DNA of 64,000 nucleotides from Rhodococcus coprophilus NBRC 100603 (lineage in GTDB: Bacteria > Actinomycetota > Actinomycetes > Mycobacteriales > Mycobacteriaceae), in the NCBI RefSeq assembly GCF_001895045.1, contig NZ_BDAM01000003.1:372001-436000 (forward strand), written 5' to 3'. Position numbers and translations under genes: made by a program. Under the pieces are notes generated by a model. The model was not told where the DNA came from, searched no databases, and was given only the letters and a program-made list of their open reading frames with translations. Shown piece after piece: positions 45,267-55,054 of this stretch (position 1 is its first letter; each line of letters begins with the position of its first letter).

Positions 45267-45289
45267 AAAGGCAAACCTAACTTGCCTTT
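45267..45289. promoter_or_regulatory. perfect inverted repeat upstream of sdhC, iron-box-like
   Basis: AAAGGCAA (45267-45274) and TTGCCTTT (45282-45289) form a perfect repeat around ACCTAAC. Starting at 45267, 13 of 19 bases fit the IdeR/DtxR consensus as I know it. The site is in the 252-nt cdd-sdhC gap, about 160 nt before the sdhC ATG. TAGAGT at 45342-45347 is a candidate -10 box. No other gene is seen in this gap. Confidence 0.45.
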
Positions 45290-45450
45290 TGGGGGCAGTA
45301 CGAATCGGCTACGAGATTAGTTCCAAGGTTTGCGTTGGGTTTAGAGTCGATCCAAGTCGGTTCCGGTTCGTCGAGCCCGTGCTGCGGTATTCCCCGACAG
45401 TAATGAACGGCTCGACGCGTCCACCATTGACGTTGGAGGCACAGCACTCG

Positions 45451-45858
45451 ATGAGCAGCACGACTGAAGCCGCCCCCGCACAGGCGGGGCGCACACGGTC
45501 GCTTTACCGGGGGGACCCCGGCATGTGGTCCTGGGTTCTACACCGGATCACCGGCGTGGCGACCTTCTTCTTCCTATTCGTCCACGTCTTGGACACCGCA
45601 CTCGTCCGGGTCAATCCCGAGACCTACGACAGTGTCATCGAGACCTACAAGAACCCGATCGTCGGTCTCATGGAGATCGGTCTCGTCGCGATGGTGCTCT
45701 ACCACGCGCTGAACGGTCTGCGAGTCATGCTCATCGATTTCTGGTCCAAGGGCCCGAAATACCAGCGAGTGATGCTCTGGACCATTCTCGCGATCTGGGT
45801 CGTGGTGATGATCCCCGCGGCCGGACGCATCTTCTACAACATGTTTGCGGGGCACTGA
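45451..45858 (+). CDS. sdhC: succinate dehydrogenase cytochrome b subunit SdhC
   Basis: 135 residues from the ATG at 45451, with GGAGG 10-15 nt upstream. Three membrane helices (about 29-50, 70-95 and 107-127). HRITG at 31-35 is the family signature and His85 in YHALNGLR is a likely haem ligand. With SdhD it anchors the complex and carries the quinone site. First gene of sdhCDAB. Confidence 0.94.
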   Translation: MSSTTEAAPAQAGRTRSLYRGDPGMWSWVLHRITGVATFFFLFVHVLDTALVRVNPETYDSVIETYKNPIVGLMEIGLVAMVLYHALNGLRVMLIDFWSKGPKYQRVMLWTILAIWVVVMIPAAGRIFYNMFAGH

Positions 45859-45859
45859 C

Positions 45860-46300
45860 ATGAGCGAAGCAAAGACCCTGGGCACGTCGTACGACCGCCC
45901 CGCGAGCCTGGACAACCCGCGCTCCCCGCGCCGTGTCTCGAACAACAACTTCGAGCTCTACGCGTGGCTGTTCATGCGCCTGTCCGGCCTCGCCCTCATC
46001 ATCCTGGTGCTCGGTCACCTGTTCATCATGCTGATGCTCGACGACGGTGTGCACCGCATCAACTTCGCCTTCGTCGCGGGTCGCTGGTCCAGCCCGTTCT
46101 GGCAGGTCTGGGATCTCTCGATGCTCTGGCTTGCGCAGTTGCACGGCGGTAACGGCCTGCGCACCGTCATCGCGGACTACGCACGCAAGGACTCCACCCG
46201 GTTCTGGCTCAACACGATCCTGGTCGTGTCGATGATCCTGATCATGGGTCTGGGCACCTACGTGATCTTCACCTTCGACCCCAACATCACCGCGAGCTAG
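45860..46300 (+). CDS. sdhD: succinate dehydrogenase membrane anchor SdhD
   Basis: 146 residues, 1 nt after sdhC. A polar N-terminal tail with NNNFELYAWLFMRLSGLAL leads into three helices. Histidines in LGHLF and LHGGNGLRTVI are candidate second haem ligands. It pairs with SdhC in complex II. Confidence 0.92.
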   Translation: MSEAKTLGTSYDRPASLDNPRSPRRVSNNNFELYAWLFMRLSGLALIILVLGHLFIMLMLDDGVHRINFAFVAGRWSSPFWQVWDLSMLWLAQLHGGNGLRTVIADYARKDSTRFWLNTILVVSMILIMGLGTYVIFTFDPNITAS

Positions 46301-46315
46301 GGGAGCCAGTACTCC

Positions 46316-48067
46316 ATGCAGGAACATCGTTACGACGTAGTCATCGTCGGTGCCGGCGGCGCCGGCATGCGCGCGGCCATCGAAGCCGGCCCCCGCGCCC
46401 GCACCGCGGTGCTCACCAAGCTCTACCCGACGCGCAGCCACACCGGCGCGGCGCAGGGCGGCATGTGCGCGGCCCTCGCGAACGTCGAGGAAGACAACTG
46501 GGAATGGCACACCTTCGACACCGTCAAGGGCGGCGACTACCTCGCCGACCAGGACGCCGTCGAGATCATGGCGAAGGAAGCCATCGACGCGGTGCTCGAC
46601 CTGGAGAAGATGGGTCTTCCCTTCAACCGCACGCCCGAAGGCAAGATCGACCAGCGCCGGTTCGGTGGCCACACCCGCGATCACGGCAAGGCACCGGTGC
46701 GTCGCGCCTGCTACGCCGCCGACCGCACCGGCCACATGATCCTCCAGACGCTCTACCAGAACTGCGTCAAGCACGACGTCGAGTTCTTCAACGAGTTCTA
46801 CGCGCTCGACATCGCGCTGACCGAGACGCCGGACGGCCCCGTCGCGACCGGTGTGATCGCGTACGAAATGTCCACCGGCGAGATCCACGTCTTCCACGCG
46901 AAGTCGATCGTGTTCGCCACCGGCGGCTCGGGCCGTATGTACAAGACGACGTCCAACGCGCACACCCTCACCGGTGACGGCATGGGCATCATCTTCCGCA
47001 AGGGCCTGCCGCTCGAGGACATGGAATTCCACCAGTTCCATCCGACAGGTCTCGCGGGTCTGGGCATCCTCATCTCGGAAGCCGTCCGAGGCGAGGGCGG
47101 CATCCTCCGCAACGCCGACGGCGAGCGCTTCATGGAGCGGTACGCGCCCACCATCAAGGACCTCGCGCCTCGCGACATCGTCGCCCGGTCCATGGTGCTC
47201 GAGGTGCTCGAGGGTCGCGGTGCCGGACCGAACAAGGACTACGTCTACATCGACGTGACCCACCTCGGCGAGGACGTCCTCGAGGAGAAGCTGCCCGACA
47301 TCACCGAGTTCGCGCGCACCTACCTCGGCGTCGACCCGGTCACCGAGCTCGTCCCCGTGTACCCGACCTGCCACTACGTGATGGGCGGTATCCCCACCAA
47401 CGTCGACGGTGAAGTTCTGCGGAACAACACCGAGGTCGTCAAGGGTCTCTACGCCGCAGGCGAGTGCGCCTGCGTGTCCGTGCACGGCGCCAACCGTCTC
47501 GGCACCAACTCGCTCCTCGACATCAACGTGTTCGGCCGTCGCGCCGGCATCGCGGCTGCCGAGTACGCGAACGGTCACGAGTTCGCCGACCTCCCCGAGG
47601 AGCCGACGAAGTACGTCGACGAGTGGCTCGACCGGATCCTGCACGCCGGTGGCAAGGAACGCGTCACCGACATCCGCAGCGATCTGCAGCAGACGATGGA
47701 CAACAACGCGTCGGTCTTCCGCACCGAGGAAACCCTCACGCGGGCGCTCGACGACATCCATGAACTGAAGAAGCGTTACAAGGAGATCACCGTCCACGAC
47801 AAGGGCAAGCGCTACAACAGCGACCTGCTCGAGGCCGTGGAACTCGGCTTCCTCCTCGAGATGGCCGAGGTCACCGTGGTCGGCGCGCTCAACCGCAAGG
47901 AGTCCCGCGGCGGCCACGCGCGCGAGGACTACCCGGACCGCGACGACGCCAATTACATGCAGCACACGATGGCGTACAAAGTAGGTGAGGACCTGATCTC
48001 CGACATCCGCCTGGATTACAAGCCGGTGGTCCAGACCCGGTACGAGCCGATGGAGCGGAAGTACTGA
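46316..48067 (+). CDS. sdhA: succinate dehydrogenase flavoprotein subunit SdhA
   Basis: 583 residues. GAGGAGMRAA at 12-21 is the FAD Rossmann motif, and His42 in RSHTGAAQGG is the covalent flavin attachment site. HQFHPTGLAGLGILISE and the catalytic-site RRFGGHTRDHG segments form the succinate pocket. It oxidises succinate to fumarate. Third in the operon; sdhB begins within its stop codon. Confidence 0.97.
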   Translation: MQEHRYDVVIVGAGGAGMRAAIEAGPRARTAVLTKLYPTRSHTGAAQGGMCAALANVEEDNWEWHTFDTVKGGDYLADQDAVEIMAKEAIDAVLDLEKMGLPFNRTPEGKIDQRRFGGHTRDHGKAPVRRACYAADRTGHMILQTLYQNCVKHDVEFFNEFYALDIALTETPDGPVATGVIAYEMSTGEIHVFHAKSIVFATGGSGRMYKTTSNAHTLTGDGMGIIFRKGLPLEDMEFHQFHPTGLAGLGILISEAVRGEGGILRNADGERFMERYAPTIKDLAPRDIVARSMVLEVLEGRGAGPNKDYVYIDVTHLGEDVLEEKLPDITEFARTYLGVDPVTELVPVYPTCHYVMGGIPTNVDGEVLRNNTEVVKGLYAAGECACVSVHGANRLGTNSLLDINVFGRRAGIAAAEYANGHEFADLPEEPTKYVDEWLDRILHAGGKERVTDIRSDLQQTMDNNASVFRTEETLTRALDDIHELKKRYKEITVHDKGKRYNSDLLEAVELGFLLEMAEVTVVGALNRKESRGGHAREDYPDRDDANYMQHTMAYKVGEDLISDIRLDYKPVVQTRYEPMERKY

Positions 48068-48846
48068 TGACAACAGTCGAACGAACAAACGACACCGCCG
48101 CCGCGGATCTGCCTCCTGTTCCCGAGGGCGCCGTGATGGTCACGCTCAAGATCGCACGGTTCAACCCGGAGGACGACAAGGGTCAGCACTGGGATTCGTT
48201 CCAGGTGCCGGCACTTCCCACGGACCGCATGCTCAACCTGCTGCTGTACGTGAAGGGCTACCTCGACGGCACCCTCACCTTCCGTCGTAGCTGCGCCCAC
48301 GGCGTCTGCGGCTCCGACGCGATGCGGATCAACGGCGTCAATCGTCTGGCGTGCAAGATCCTGATGAAGGACATGCTCCCCAAGGACGGCAAGCCGGTCA
48401 CGATCACCGTCGAGCCCATCCGTGGCCTGCCGGTCGAGAAGGACCTGATCGTCGACATGGAACCCTTCTTCGACGCGTTCCGCGCCGTGAAGCCGTTCCT
48501 CATCACGACGGGCAACGAGCCGACTCGCGAGCGCATCCAGTCGCAGGCCGACCGCGCGCGGTTCGACGACACCACCAAGTGCATCCTCTGCGCCTGCTGC
48601 ACCACGTCGTGCCCGGTGTACTGGAGCGACGGCAGCTACTTCGGTCCCGCTGCCATCGTCAACGCTCACCGCTTCATCTTCGATTCGCGTGACGAAGGTG
48701 CTGCCGAGCGTCTGGACATCCTCAACGACAAGGAAGGCGTGTGGCGCTGCCGCACCACCTTCAACTGCACCGACGCATGCCCTCGCGGCATCCAGGTGAC
48801 GAAGGCCATCCAGGAAGTCAAGCGCGCACTGATGTTCGCTCGCTGA
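48067..48846 (+). CDS. sdhB: succinate dehydrogenase iron-sulfur subunit SdhB
   Basis: 259 residues, ATG overlapping the sdhA stop. The 2Fe-2S site is SCAHGVCGSD (Cys76, Cys81, Asp84 in the place of a third Cys, as in E. coli) plus Cys96. ILCACCTTSCP and CTDACPRGI hold the 4Fe-4S and 3Fe-4S clusters. It carries electrons from SdhA to the quinone site. Followed by a very strong terminator. Confidence 0.96.
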   Translation: MTTVERTNDTAAADLPPVPEGAVMVTLKIARFNPEDDKGQHWDSFQVPALPTDRMLNLLLYVKGYLDGTLTFRRSCAHGVCGSDAMRINGVNRLACKILMKDMLPKDGKPVTITVEPIRGLPVEKDLIVDMEPFFDAFRAVKPFLITTGNEPTRERIQSQADRARFDDTTKCILCACCTTSCPVYWSDGSYFGPAAIVNAHRFIFDSRDEGAAERLDILNDKEGVWRCRTTFNCTDACPRGIQVTKAIQEVKRALMFAR

Positions 48847-48857
48847 CACCGGACCGA

Positions 48858-48905
48858 CGAAAGCGCGGGCCCGGCTCCCCTCGGGGAGCCGGGCCCGCGC
48901 TTTCG
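48858..48905 (+). terminator. very strong terminator after sdhB
   Basis: A perfect 23-bp stem (48858-48880 with 48883-48905), topped by CCCC/GGGG and a minimal loop, begins 11 nt after the sdhB stop and ends in CTTTCG. It probably also serves transcripts from the other strand. Confidence 0.92.
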
Positions 48906-48952
48906 TTCGCGCGGTGGGTCTCGGCGTACCCGCTCCGCACGGACGCACGCAG

Positions 48953-49987
48953 TCACCGGCGACGTAGGCGCACCGCCGCGAGGACACCGCCGAGAACGCC
49001 CGCTCCGAACAAGGCGATCCCCCGTCGCGCATCGAGTCCGTCGCGGATCTCGAGGCGCGGAGTGATCACGACGGTGTCCGGCGCGGGACGGTGTGCCAGA
49101 GCCAGATTCGCGCGCGACGATGCCGCCAGCGCGGTACAGAACAGAATCAGGCGCGCGGTGAGATTGGCGAACACGAGCAGACCGAGGATCGGACCGAACG
49201 CGACACCGGCAGGCCCGACCAGCACCCTTTCGAGGTAGAGCGAGCCGGCCTGCTTGAGAATCTCGAATCCGATTCCGGCGAGCATTCCGGCGACGATCGC
49301 GCTGTGGAACGCGACGGGTTCGCGCGGCAACCGCGCGATCACCCAGGTGAACACAGCCGTGGTCGCGGCGATGGAGAAGAGCAGCGCTGCGATGCGGAGG
49401 GCCACTCCGATACCGACGATGTTCTCGAGATTGAAGAATTCGACCACCCGGCGCATGATCGGTCCGCTGCTGACGGCGGACAGACCGAGCGAGACCGCCA
49501 TGGCCAGTGCGAGGCCGAGCAGTGCCGCACCGTCCTTGAGCTTGACGATCACGAAGTTCGGCTTGTCCCGGGCGTAGTCCCACATCGCTGTCAGGGCGTC
49601 CCGGAGGTTCGACATCCACGCGAGCCCGGCGTACACCGCGGCAAGCGAGCCGATGAGACCCACCGTGCTACGCGCGTTGATCGCGGAGTCGATCAGGTTC
49701 TGGACCGTGCCGCCGAGTTTCCCGGGAATGTTCTGAGCGATCGCGTCGCGCACCTCGTCGAGCAACTCGGGCCGCCCGGCGAGCACGAAACCGACGAGCG
49801 CGAAACCGACCATGATGATGGGCACGATCGCGAGAACCGTGAAGTAGGTCAGCCCGGCGGCGTAATAGTCCCCCTTCTGGCTCTGATAGCGGTCCACAGC
49901 CCGCATCAGACGGTCGAACGAAGGATGTGCGGCGCGCTGACGCTCGAGAAAACTCGGCTTCTTGTCGCCATCAGGCTCGCCGGCCAT
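48953..49987 (-). CDS. YihY/BrkB-family membrane protein (YhjD-like)
   Basis: 344 residues from the ATG at 49987. A charged N terminus precedes DRYQSQKGDYYAAGLTYFTVLAIVP, the YihY entry signature. Six or so membrane segments follow, and a C-terminal hydrophobic patch ends in VRLRRR. E. coli YhjD affects lipid A export bypass, while the actinobacterial function is unknown. It lies 17 nt after trpS on the same strand, as Rv3335c follows Rv3336c. Confidence 0.88.
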   Translation of the reverse strand: MAGEPDGDKKPSFLERQRAAHPSFDRLMRAVDRYQSQKGDYYAAGLTYFTVLAIVPIIMVGFALVGFVLAGRPELLDEVRDAIAQNIPGKLGGTVQNLIDSAINARSTVGLIGSLAAVYAGLAWMSNLRDALTAMWDYARDKPNFVIVKLKDGAALLGLALAMAVSLGLSAVSSGPIMRRVVEFFNLENIVGIGVALRIAALLFSIAATTAVFTWVIARLPREPVAFHSAIVAGMLAGIGFEILKQAGSLYLERVLVGPAGVAFGPILGLLVFANLTARLILFCTALAASSRANLALAHRPAPDTVVITPRLEIRDGLDARRGIALFGAGVLGGVLAAVRLRRR

Positions 49988-50004
49988 CAGGGGAACTCCT
50001 TCGT

Positions 50005-51117
<1,113 letters not shown>

Positions 51118-51918
51118 TCAGTCGAAGGTAACCGTCACCGGCGCGTGGTCCGACCACCGTTGGTCATAGCTCGCCGCCCGCTCCACACGGGCATCGGTCA
51201 CCCGCGCGGCGAGCGCCGGGGTCACGAGGTGGTAGTCGATCCGCCACCCGGCGTCGGTGTCGAATGCTTTGCCGCGGTACGACCACCACGAGTACGGGCC
51301 GGCCACGTCGCCGTGGACGTCGCGGACCACATCCCGCCATCCGGCGGCGAGCAGGTCCGCCACCCAGGCTCGTTCGCCCGGAAGGAACCCCGACTTCTTG
51401 ACGTTGCCCTTCCAGTTCTTGATGTCCCGCTCAGTGTGGGCGATGTTCCAGTCGCCGCAGACGACCATGTCCCTGCCCTGGGCGGTCACCGCCGCCGATC
51501 GTTCCGCGAGGTACGCCCCGAAGCCCTTCATGAAGCGCTCCTTGTCGTCCTGCTTGGGCGTCTGCGCCTCGCCGGTGGGCAGGTACAGGCTTGCGACCGT
51601 CACGCCGCCGAAGTCCGCCTCGATGTACCGGCCCGCGGCAGCGAATTCCTCCGCGTCGAATCCCACGCGCACCGCGTCGGCGGGAGTGCGCGACAGGATC
51701 GCCACGCCCGCTCGTCCCTTCGCCGACGACTCGGCTCCGACGCAATGCCAGCCGGCTTCCAGCGCGGGTGCGATCGCGGCGTGGAACTGCTGCTCGGTCG
51801 CGCGAACTTCCTGGAGGCAGACGATGTCGGCCGCCGACCCGGCCAGCCAGGCAAGCAGACCCTTGCCGGCGGCGGCGCGCACGCCGTTGACGTTCACGGT
51901 GGTGATGATGAGCGACAC
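51118..51918 (-). CDS. xthA: exodeoxyribonuclease III (AP endonuclease)
   Basis: 266 residues from the GTG at 51918, which has TACGGT 7 nt upstream (leaderless); the GTG at 51927 would add three residues. EEP-family motifs: NVNGVRAA, LQEVRA with the metal Glu, YLPTGEAQ, GDWNIAHTERD, and the C-terminal SDHAPV with catalytic Asp-His. It cleaves at abasic sites and degrades one strand 3'-5'. Lies between icd and trpS. Confidence 0.9.
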   Translation of the reverse strand: MSLIITTVNVNGVRAAAGKGLLAWLAGSAADIVCLQEVRATEQQFHAAIAPALEAGWHCVGAESSAKGRAGVAILSRTPADAVRVGFDAEEFAAAGRYIEADFGGVTVASLYLPTGEAQTPKQDDKERFMKGFGAYLAERSAAVTAQGRDMVVCGDWNIAHTERDIKNWKGNVKKSGFLPGERAWVADLLAAGWRDVVRDVHGDVAGPYSWWSYRGKAFDTDAGWRIDYHLVTPALAARVTDARVERAASYDQRWSDHAPVTVTFD

Positions 51919-52027
51919 GCGGGTCACCGTATCCGACGTATCGGACTGTTCCGGCGCGCGGCGTACCCGTTCGTGGCGTGCACCACCCCGGATGCGGGCG
52001 CGCCCGTGCACCGGTCCCGGAAACACA

Positions 52028-52053
52028 ACGGGACGCCCCGAAGGGCGTCCCGT
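52028..52053 (-). terminator. terminator after icd
   Basis: ACGGGACGCCC (52028-52038) and GGGCGTCCCGT (52043-52053) form a perfect 11-bp stem with loop CGAA. It lies 28 nt after the icd stop on the minus strand, separating icd from xthA. Confidence 0.85.
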
Positions 52054-52080
52054 GTTCGTGCCGGTGTGAAGAGAACCGGG

Positions 52081-53298
52081 TCAGGCGCGAGCCTTCTGCA
52101 GGTTCTCGTCGAGCGCGCCGAGGAACTCCTCGGTGGTGAGCCAGGCCTGCTCGGGGCCGACGAGCAGTGCGAGGTCCTTGGTCATCTGACCGGATTCGAC
52201 GGTCTTGATGACGACGTCCTCGAGCTGCTGTGCGAACTCGATCACCTCGGGGGTGTTGTCGAGCTTGCCGCGGTGCTCGAGACCACGGGTCCAGGCGAAG
52301 ATCGACGCGATGGGGTTCGTCGACGTCGGCTTGCCCTGCTGGTGCTGACGGTAGTGGCGAGTCACGGTTCCGTGAGCAGCCTCTGCCTCGACGGTCTTGC
52401 CGTCCGGCGTCATCAGGACCGAGGTCATCAGGCCGAGCGAACCGTAGCCCTGCGCGACGGTGTCGGACTGCACGTCGCCGTCGTAGTTCTTGCATGCCCA
52501 GACGTAGCCACCCTCCCACTTGAGCGAGGAGGCGACCATGTCGTCGATGAGGCGGTGCTCGTAGGTCAGGCCCGCGGCGTCGAACTCGGCCTTGAACTCT
52601 TCCTCGTAGATCCGCTGGAACTCGTCCTTGAACATGCCGTCGTAGGCCTTGAGGATCGTGTTCTTCGTCGACAGGTACACGGGGTAGTTGCGCTGCAGAC
52701 CGTACGAGAGCGATGCGCGCGCGAAGTCCTGGATGGACTTCTTGTAGTTGTACATACCCATGACGACGCCGCCGTCGTCGGGGATCTGGCACACCTCGTG
52801 CTGGATCGGCTCGCTGCCGTCCTCCGGGGTGAAGGTGATCGTCACGGTGCCCGGACGATCGACCTTGAAGTCTGTGGCGCGGTACTGATCACCGAACGCG
52901 TGGCGACCGACGATGACGGGCTTGGTCCAGCCCGGCACCAGACGCGGCACGTTGGAGATGATGATCGGCGCGCGGAAGATGGTGCCGCCGAGGATGTTAC
53001 GGATGGTGCCGTTGGGCGACCGCCACATCTTCTTCAGGCCGAATTCCTCGACCCGGGCCTCGTCCGGCGTGATCGTCGCGCACTTGACGCCGACGTTGTG
53101 CTTCTTGATCGCGTTGGCCGCGTCGATGGTCACCTGATCGTCGGTGGCATCGCGGTGCTCCACACCGAGGTCGTAGTATTCGAGATCCACATCCAGGTAC
53201 GGATGGATCAGCTTGTCTTTGATGAACTGCCAGATGATGCGGGTCATCTCGTCGCCGTCGAGTTCGACGACCTTACCTTCAACTTTGATCTTGGACAT
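52081..53298 (-). CDS. icd: NADP-dependent isocitrate dehydrogenase (homodimeric, Icd1 type)
   Basis: 405 residues from the ATG at 53298. [12 protein letters not shown] at the start, [15 protein letters not shown] with the phosphorylation-type Ser/Asn loop, and [14 protein letters not shown] near the C terminus match the eukaryote-like homodimeric isocitrate dehydrogenases such as Rv3339c. It makes 2-oxoglutarate and NADPH. The 266 nt before it, up to the metX leader, hold its promoter and no other gene I can support. Confidence 0.95.
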   Translation of the reverse strand: MSKIKVEGKVVELDGDEMTRIIWQFIKDKLIHPYLDVDLEYYDLGVEHRDATDDQVTIDAANAIKKHNVGVKCATITPDEARVEEFGLKKMWRSPNGTIRNILGGTIFRAPIIISNVPRLVPGWTKPVIVGRHAFGDQYRATDFKVDRPGTVTITFTPEDGSEPIQHEVCQIPDDGGVVMGMYNYKKSIQDFARASLSYGLQRNYPVYLSTKNTILKAYDGMFKDEFQRIYEEEFKAEFDAAGLTYEHRLIDDMVASSLKWEGGYVWACKNYDGDVQSDTVAQGYGSLGLMTSVLMTPDGKTVEAEAAHGTVTRHYRQHQQGKPTSTNPIASIFAWTRGLEHRGKLDNTPEVIEFAQQLEDVVIKTVESGQMTKDLALLVGPEQAWLTTEEFLGALDENLQKARA

Positions 53299-53551
53299 GT
53301 GCGCTTCTTGTCCTCCTAGGACGTTTACTTGGTCCCCAATCGACCGCACTTTGTGAGCGCAATCGCCTCGGCTCGGTACGAGCGAGCATGGCCCTGTCCC
53401 ACGTACTGACAGCGACCAAACATGACAAGCGTACTGCTATTCGACGCGTCCGCAAAGCGGCAATACCGCCATACGACAACTACCGACCGGTAACCTTGCC
53501 GCTGGTCACAGCCACTACGAGACCCCGTGCCCCTCGTCACGCGAGAGTCGC

Positions 53552-53557
53552 TAGACT
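53552..53557 (+). promoter_or_regulatory. -10 box of the metX transcript
   Basis: TAGACT stands 7 nt before the first paired bases of the riboswitch, so transcription would start near 53564. No clear -35 is seen. Confidence 0.5.
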
Positions 53558-53563
53558 TTCCGC

Positions 53564-53680
53564 GAGGTCATGAGTGCCAGCGTGAAGCCCCGGCTTGCTG
53601 GCCGGCAACCCTCCAGCCAGGGTGGGGTGCTCCGGGTGAGGACACGGTCGTCGGAACACCGACGGCAAGCCGGTTCCGGG
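53564..53680 (+). promoter_or_regulatory. SAM-IV riboswitch upstream of metX
   Basis: The conserved SAM-IV core is recognisable: GGTCATGAGTGCCAGCGTGA near 53566-53585, then CCCCGGCTTGCTGGCCGGCA, a TGGGGTGCTCCGGGTGAGGAC block ending at 53643, and a CGTCGG/CCGACG hairpin (53649-53664) before the AAGCCGGTTCC tail. This class is known from actinobacteria in front of methionine genes and shuts them down when S-adenosylmethionine is bound. Boundaries are within about 10 nt. Downstream, GGGAGGG (53678-53684) can pair with CCCTCCC (53722-53728), with the hairpin AGCTGT/ACAGCT (53695-53711) nested inside; this may be the expression platform. Confidence 0.88.
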
Positions 53681-53745
53681 AGGGTGAGATGACGAGCTGT
53701 CACGAACAGCTTCCACTCCAGCCCTCCCCCGTGGTTAAGGACACG

Positions 53746-53853
53746 ATGAGCGACACCCAGAACACCCTCCCAGCGAGCAGCAGGGCCGCCGAGTCGCTCC
53801 CGGGCGTCTGCTTCACCACCCTCTCGCTCCGCGCCGAGGCGGTCAACCCATGA
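53746..53853 (+). CDS. 35-residue leader ORF between riboswitch and metX
   Basis: ATG at 53746 with AAGGA at 53737-53741; the TGA overlaps the metX ATG (ATGA at 53850-53853). The peptide is polar at the front ([16 protein letters not shown]), has one Cys, and ends LRAEAVNP. It has no known domain, signal or membrane helix. With a better ribosome binding site than metX, it probably receives the ribosomes and hands them to metX by termination-reinitiation, so that the riboswitch controls metX through this ORF. It might also be a relic of a lost upstream methionine gene. Confidence 0.6.
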   Translation: MSDTQNTLPASSRAAESLPGVCFTTLSLRAEAVNP

Positions 53854-54977
53854 CCACGGATACGGAGCCTGTGTCCGTCGAACTGCCGCCCGCCGACGGT
53901 CGCCTCGGGAAGATCGGCATCGGCACCCTGATGCTCGAGAGCGGCGAGTCGCTGCCCGACGTCACGATCGCGGTTCAGCGGTGGGGTGCACTCTCTCCTT
54001 CCCGCGACAACGTCGTCCTCATCGAGCACGCCCTGACAGGTGATTCGCACGTGACCGGCCAGGCCGGTCCGGACCATCCGTCGCCGGGCTGGTGGTCGGG
54101 AATGGTCGGTCCCGGAGCCCCGCTCGACACCGATCGCTGGTGCGTGATCTCCACCAACGTGCTCGGCGGCTGCCGTGGCACCACCGGCCCGGGAAGCCTC
54201 GCGCCCGACGGTAAGGCCTGGGGCTCGCGCTTCCCGCAGATCACCGTGCGCGACCAGGTCGCTGCCGAGGCAGCACTGCTCGACGCACTCGGCATCGACA
54301 CACTCGCCGCAGTGACCGGCGGCTCGATGGGCGGCATGCGCACGCTCGAGTGGATCGTCACCCACCCCGACCGGGTACGTTCCTCGCTGGTTCTCGCGAC
54401 CGGCGCACGCGCGACCGCCGACCAGATCGGGATGCAGAGCACGCAGATCGCAGCGATCACCGCCGATCCCGACTGGCAGGGCGGTGACTACTACGGCACC
54501 GGACGCATCCCCGCGACCGGTCTCGGCATCGCCCGCCGGATCGCCCATCTGACGTACCGCACCGAATTCGAACTCGATGCCCGGTTCGCGAACCACCCCC
54601 AGGACGGCGAGGACCCGTGGCGTGGTGGGCGGTACTCGGTGGAGGGTTACCTCGAGCACCAGGCAGACAAGCTCGTGGCACGGTTCGATCCGGGCACCTA
54701 CGTCGTGCTGTCCGAAGTGATGAACCGTCACGACGTGGGCCGCGGCCGCGGCGGCGTCGAAGCCGCACTCGGTTCCACGCCGGTGAAGACCATCGTCGCC
54801 GGTGTCGACTCGGACCGCCTCTATCCGCTGCGGTTGCAACAGGAGATCGCCGACGGGCTGCCCGGAGCCGACCGGCTGCGCGTCCTGACCTCCCGCAACG
54901 GCCACGACGGGTTCCTCACCGAGGCTGAAGCCGTCGCGAAGCTGCTCGACGAACTGATGGTGCTCGCGCAGCGGTAG
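53850..54977 (+). CDS. metX: homoserine O-acetyltransferase
   Basis: 375 residues from the ATG at 53850, with GAGGCGG upstream. Alpha/beta-hydrolase-type acetyltransferase: [26 protein letters not shown], nucleophile Ser159 in GGSMGGMR, and [11 protein letters not shown] with the catalytic His. It makes O-acetylhomoserine from homoserine and acetyl-CoA, the committed step of methionine synthesis. In M. tuberculosis the sulfhydrylase gene precedes it; here no such gene is next to it. Confidence 0.95.
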   Translation: MTTDTEPVSVELPPADGRLGKIGIGTLMLESGESLPDVTIAVQRWGALSPSRDNVVLIEHALTGDSHVTGQAGPDHPSPGWWSGMVGPGAPLDTDRWCVISTNVLGGCRGTTGPGSLAPDGKAWGSRFPQITVRDQVAAEAALLDALGIDTLAAVTGGSMGGMRTLEWIVTHPDRVRSSLVLATGARATADQIGMQSTQIAAITADPDWQGGDYYGTGRIPATGLGIARRIAHLTYRTEFELDARFANHPQDGEDPWRGGRYSVEGYLEHQADKLVARFDPGTYVVLSEVMNRHDVGRGRGGVEAALGSTPVKTIVAGVDSDRLYPLRLQQEIADGLPGADRLRVLTSRNGHDGFLTEAEAVAKLLDELMVLAQR

Positions 54978-55007
54978 CCGTACTGCGGGGAAATCGATCG
55001 GACGAGG

Positions 55008-55039
55008 GAAGAGGGCCGGCCGTTTCGGCGGCCCTCTTC
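55008..55039. terminator. bidirectional terminator after metX
   Basis: GAAGAGGGCC (55008-55017) pairs with GGCCCTCTTC (55030-55039), with GGCCG/CGGC extending the stem. It lies between the convergent metX and hydrolase genes. Confidence 0.85.
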
Positions 55040-55054
55040 ACGTCTGTCTGCGGT

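Noticed and set aside
45731-48088. A 785-codon open frame antisense to sdhA
   Set aside because: Shadow of the certain sdhA gene; composition dominated by Val, Asp, Glu and His from reversed codons.
48858-48905. Long hairpin as a possible repeat-family element
   Set aside because: Position directly after sdhB and a perfect GC-rich stem fit a terminator; no second copy is seen in the window.
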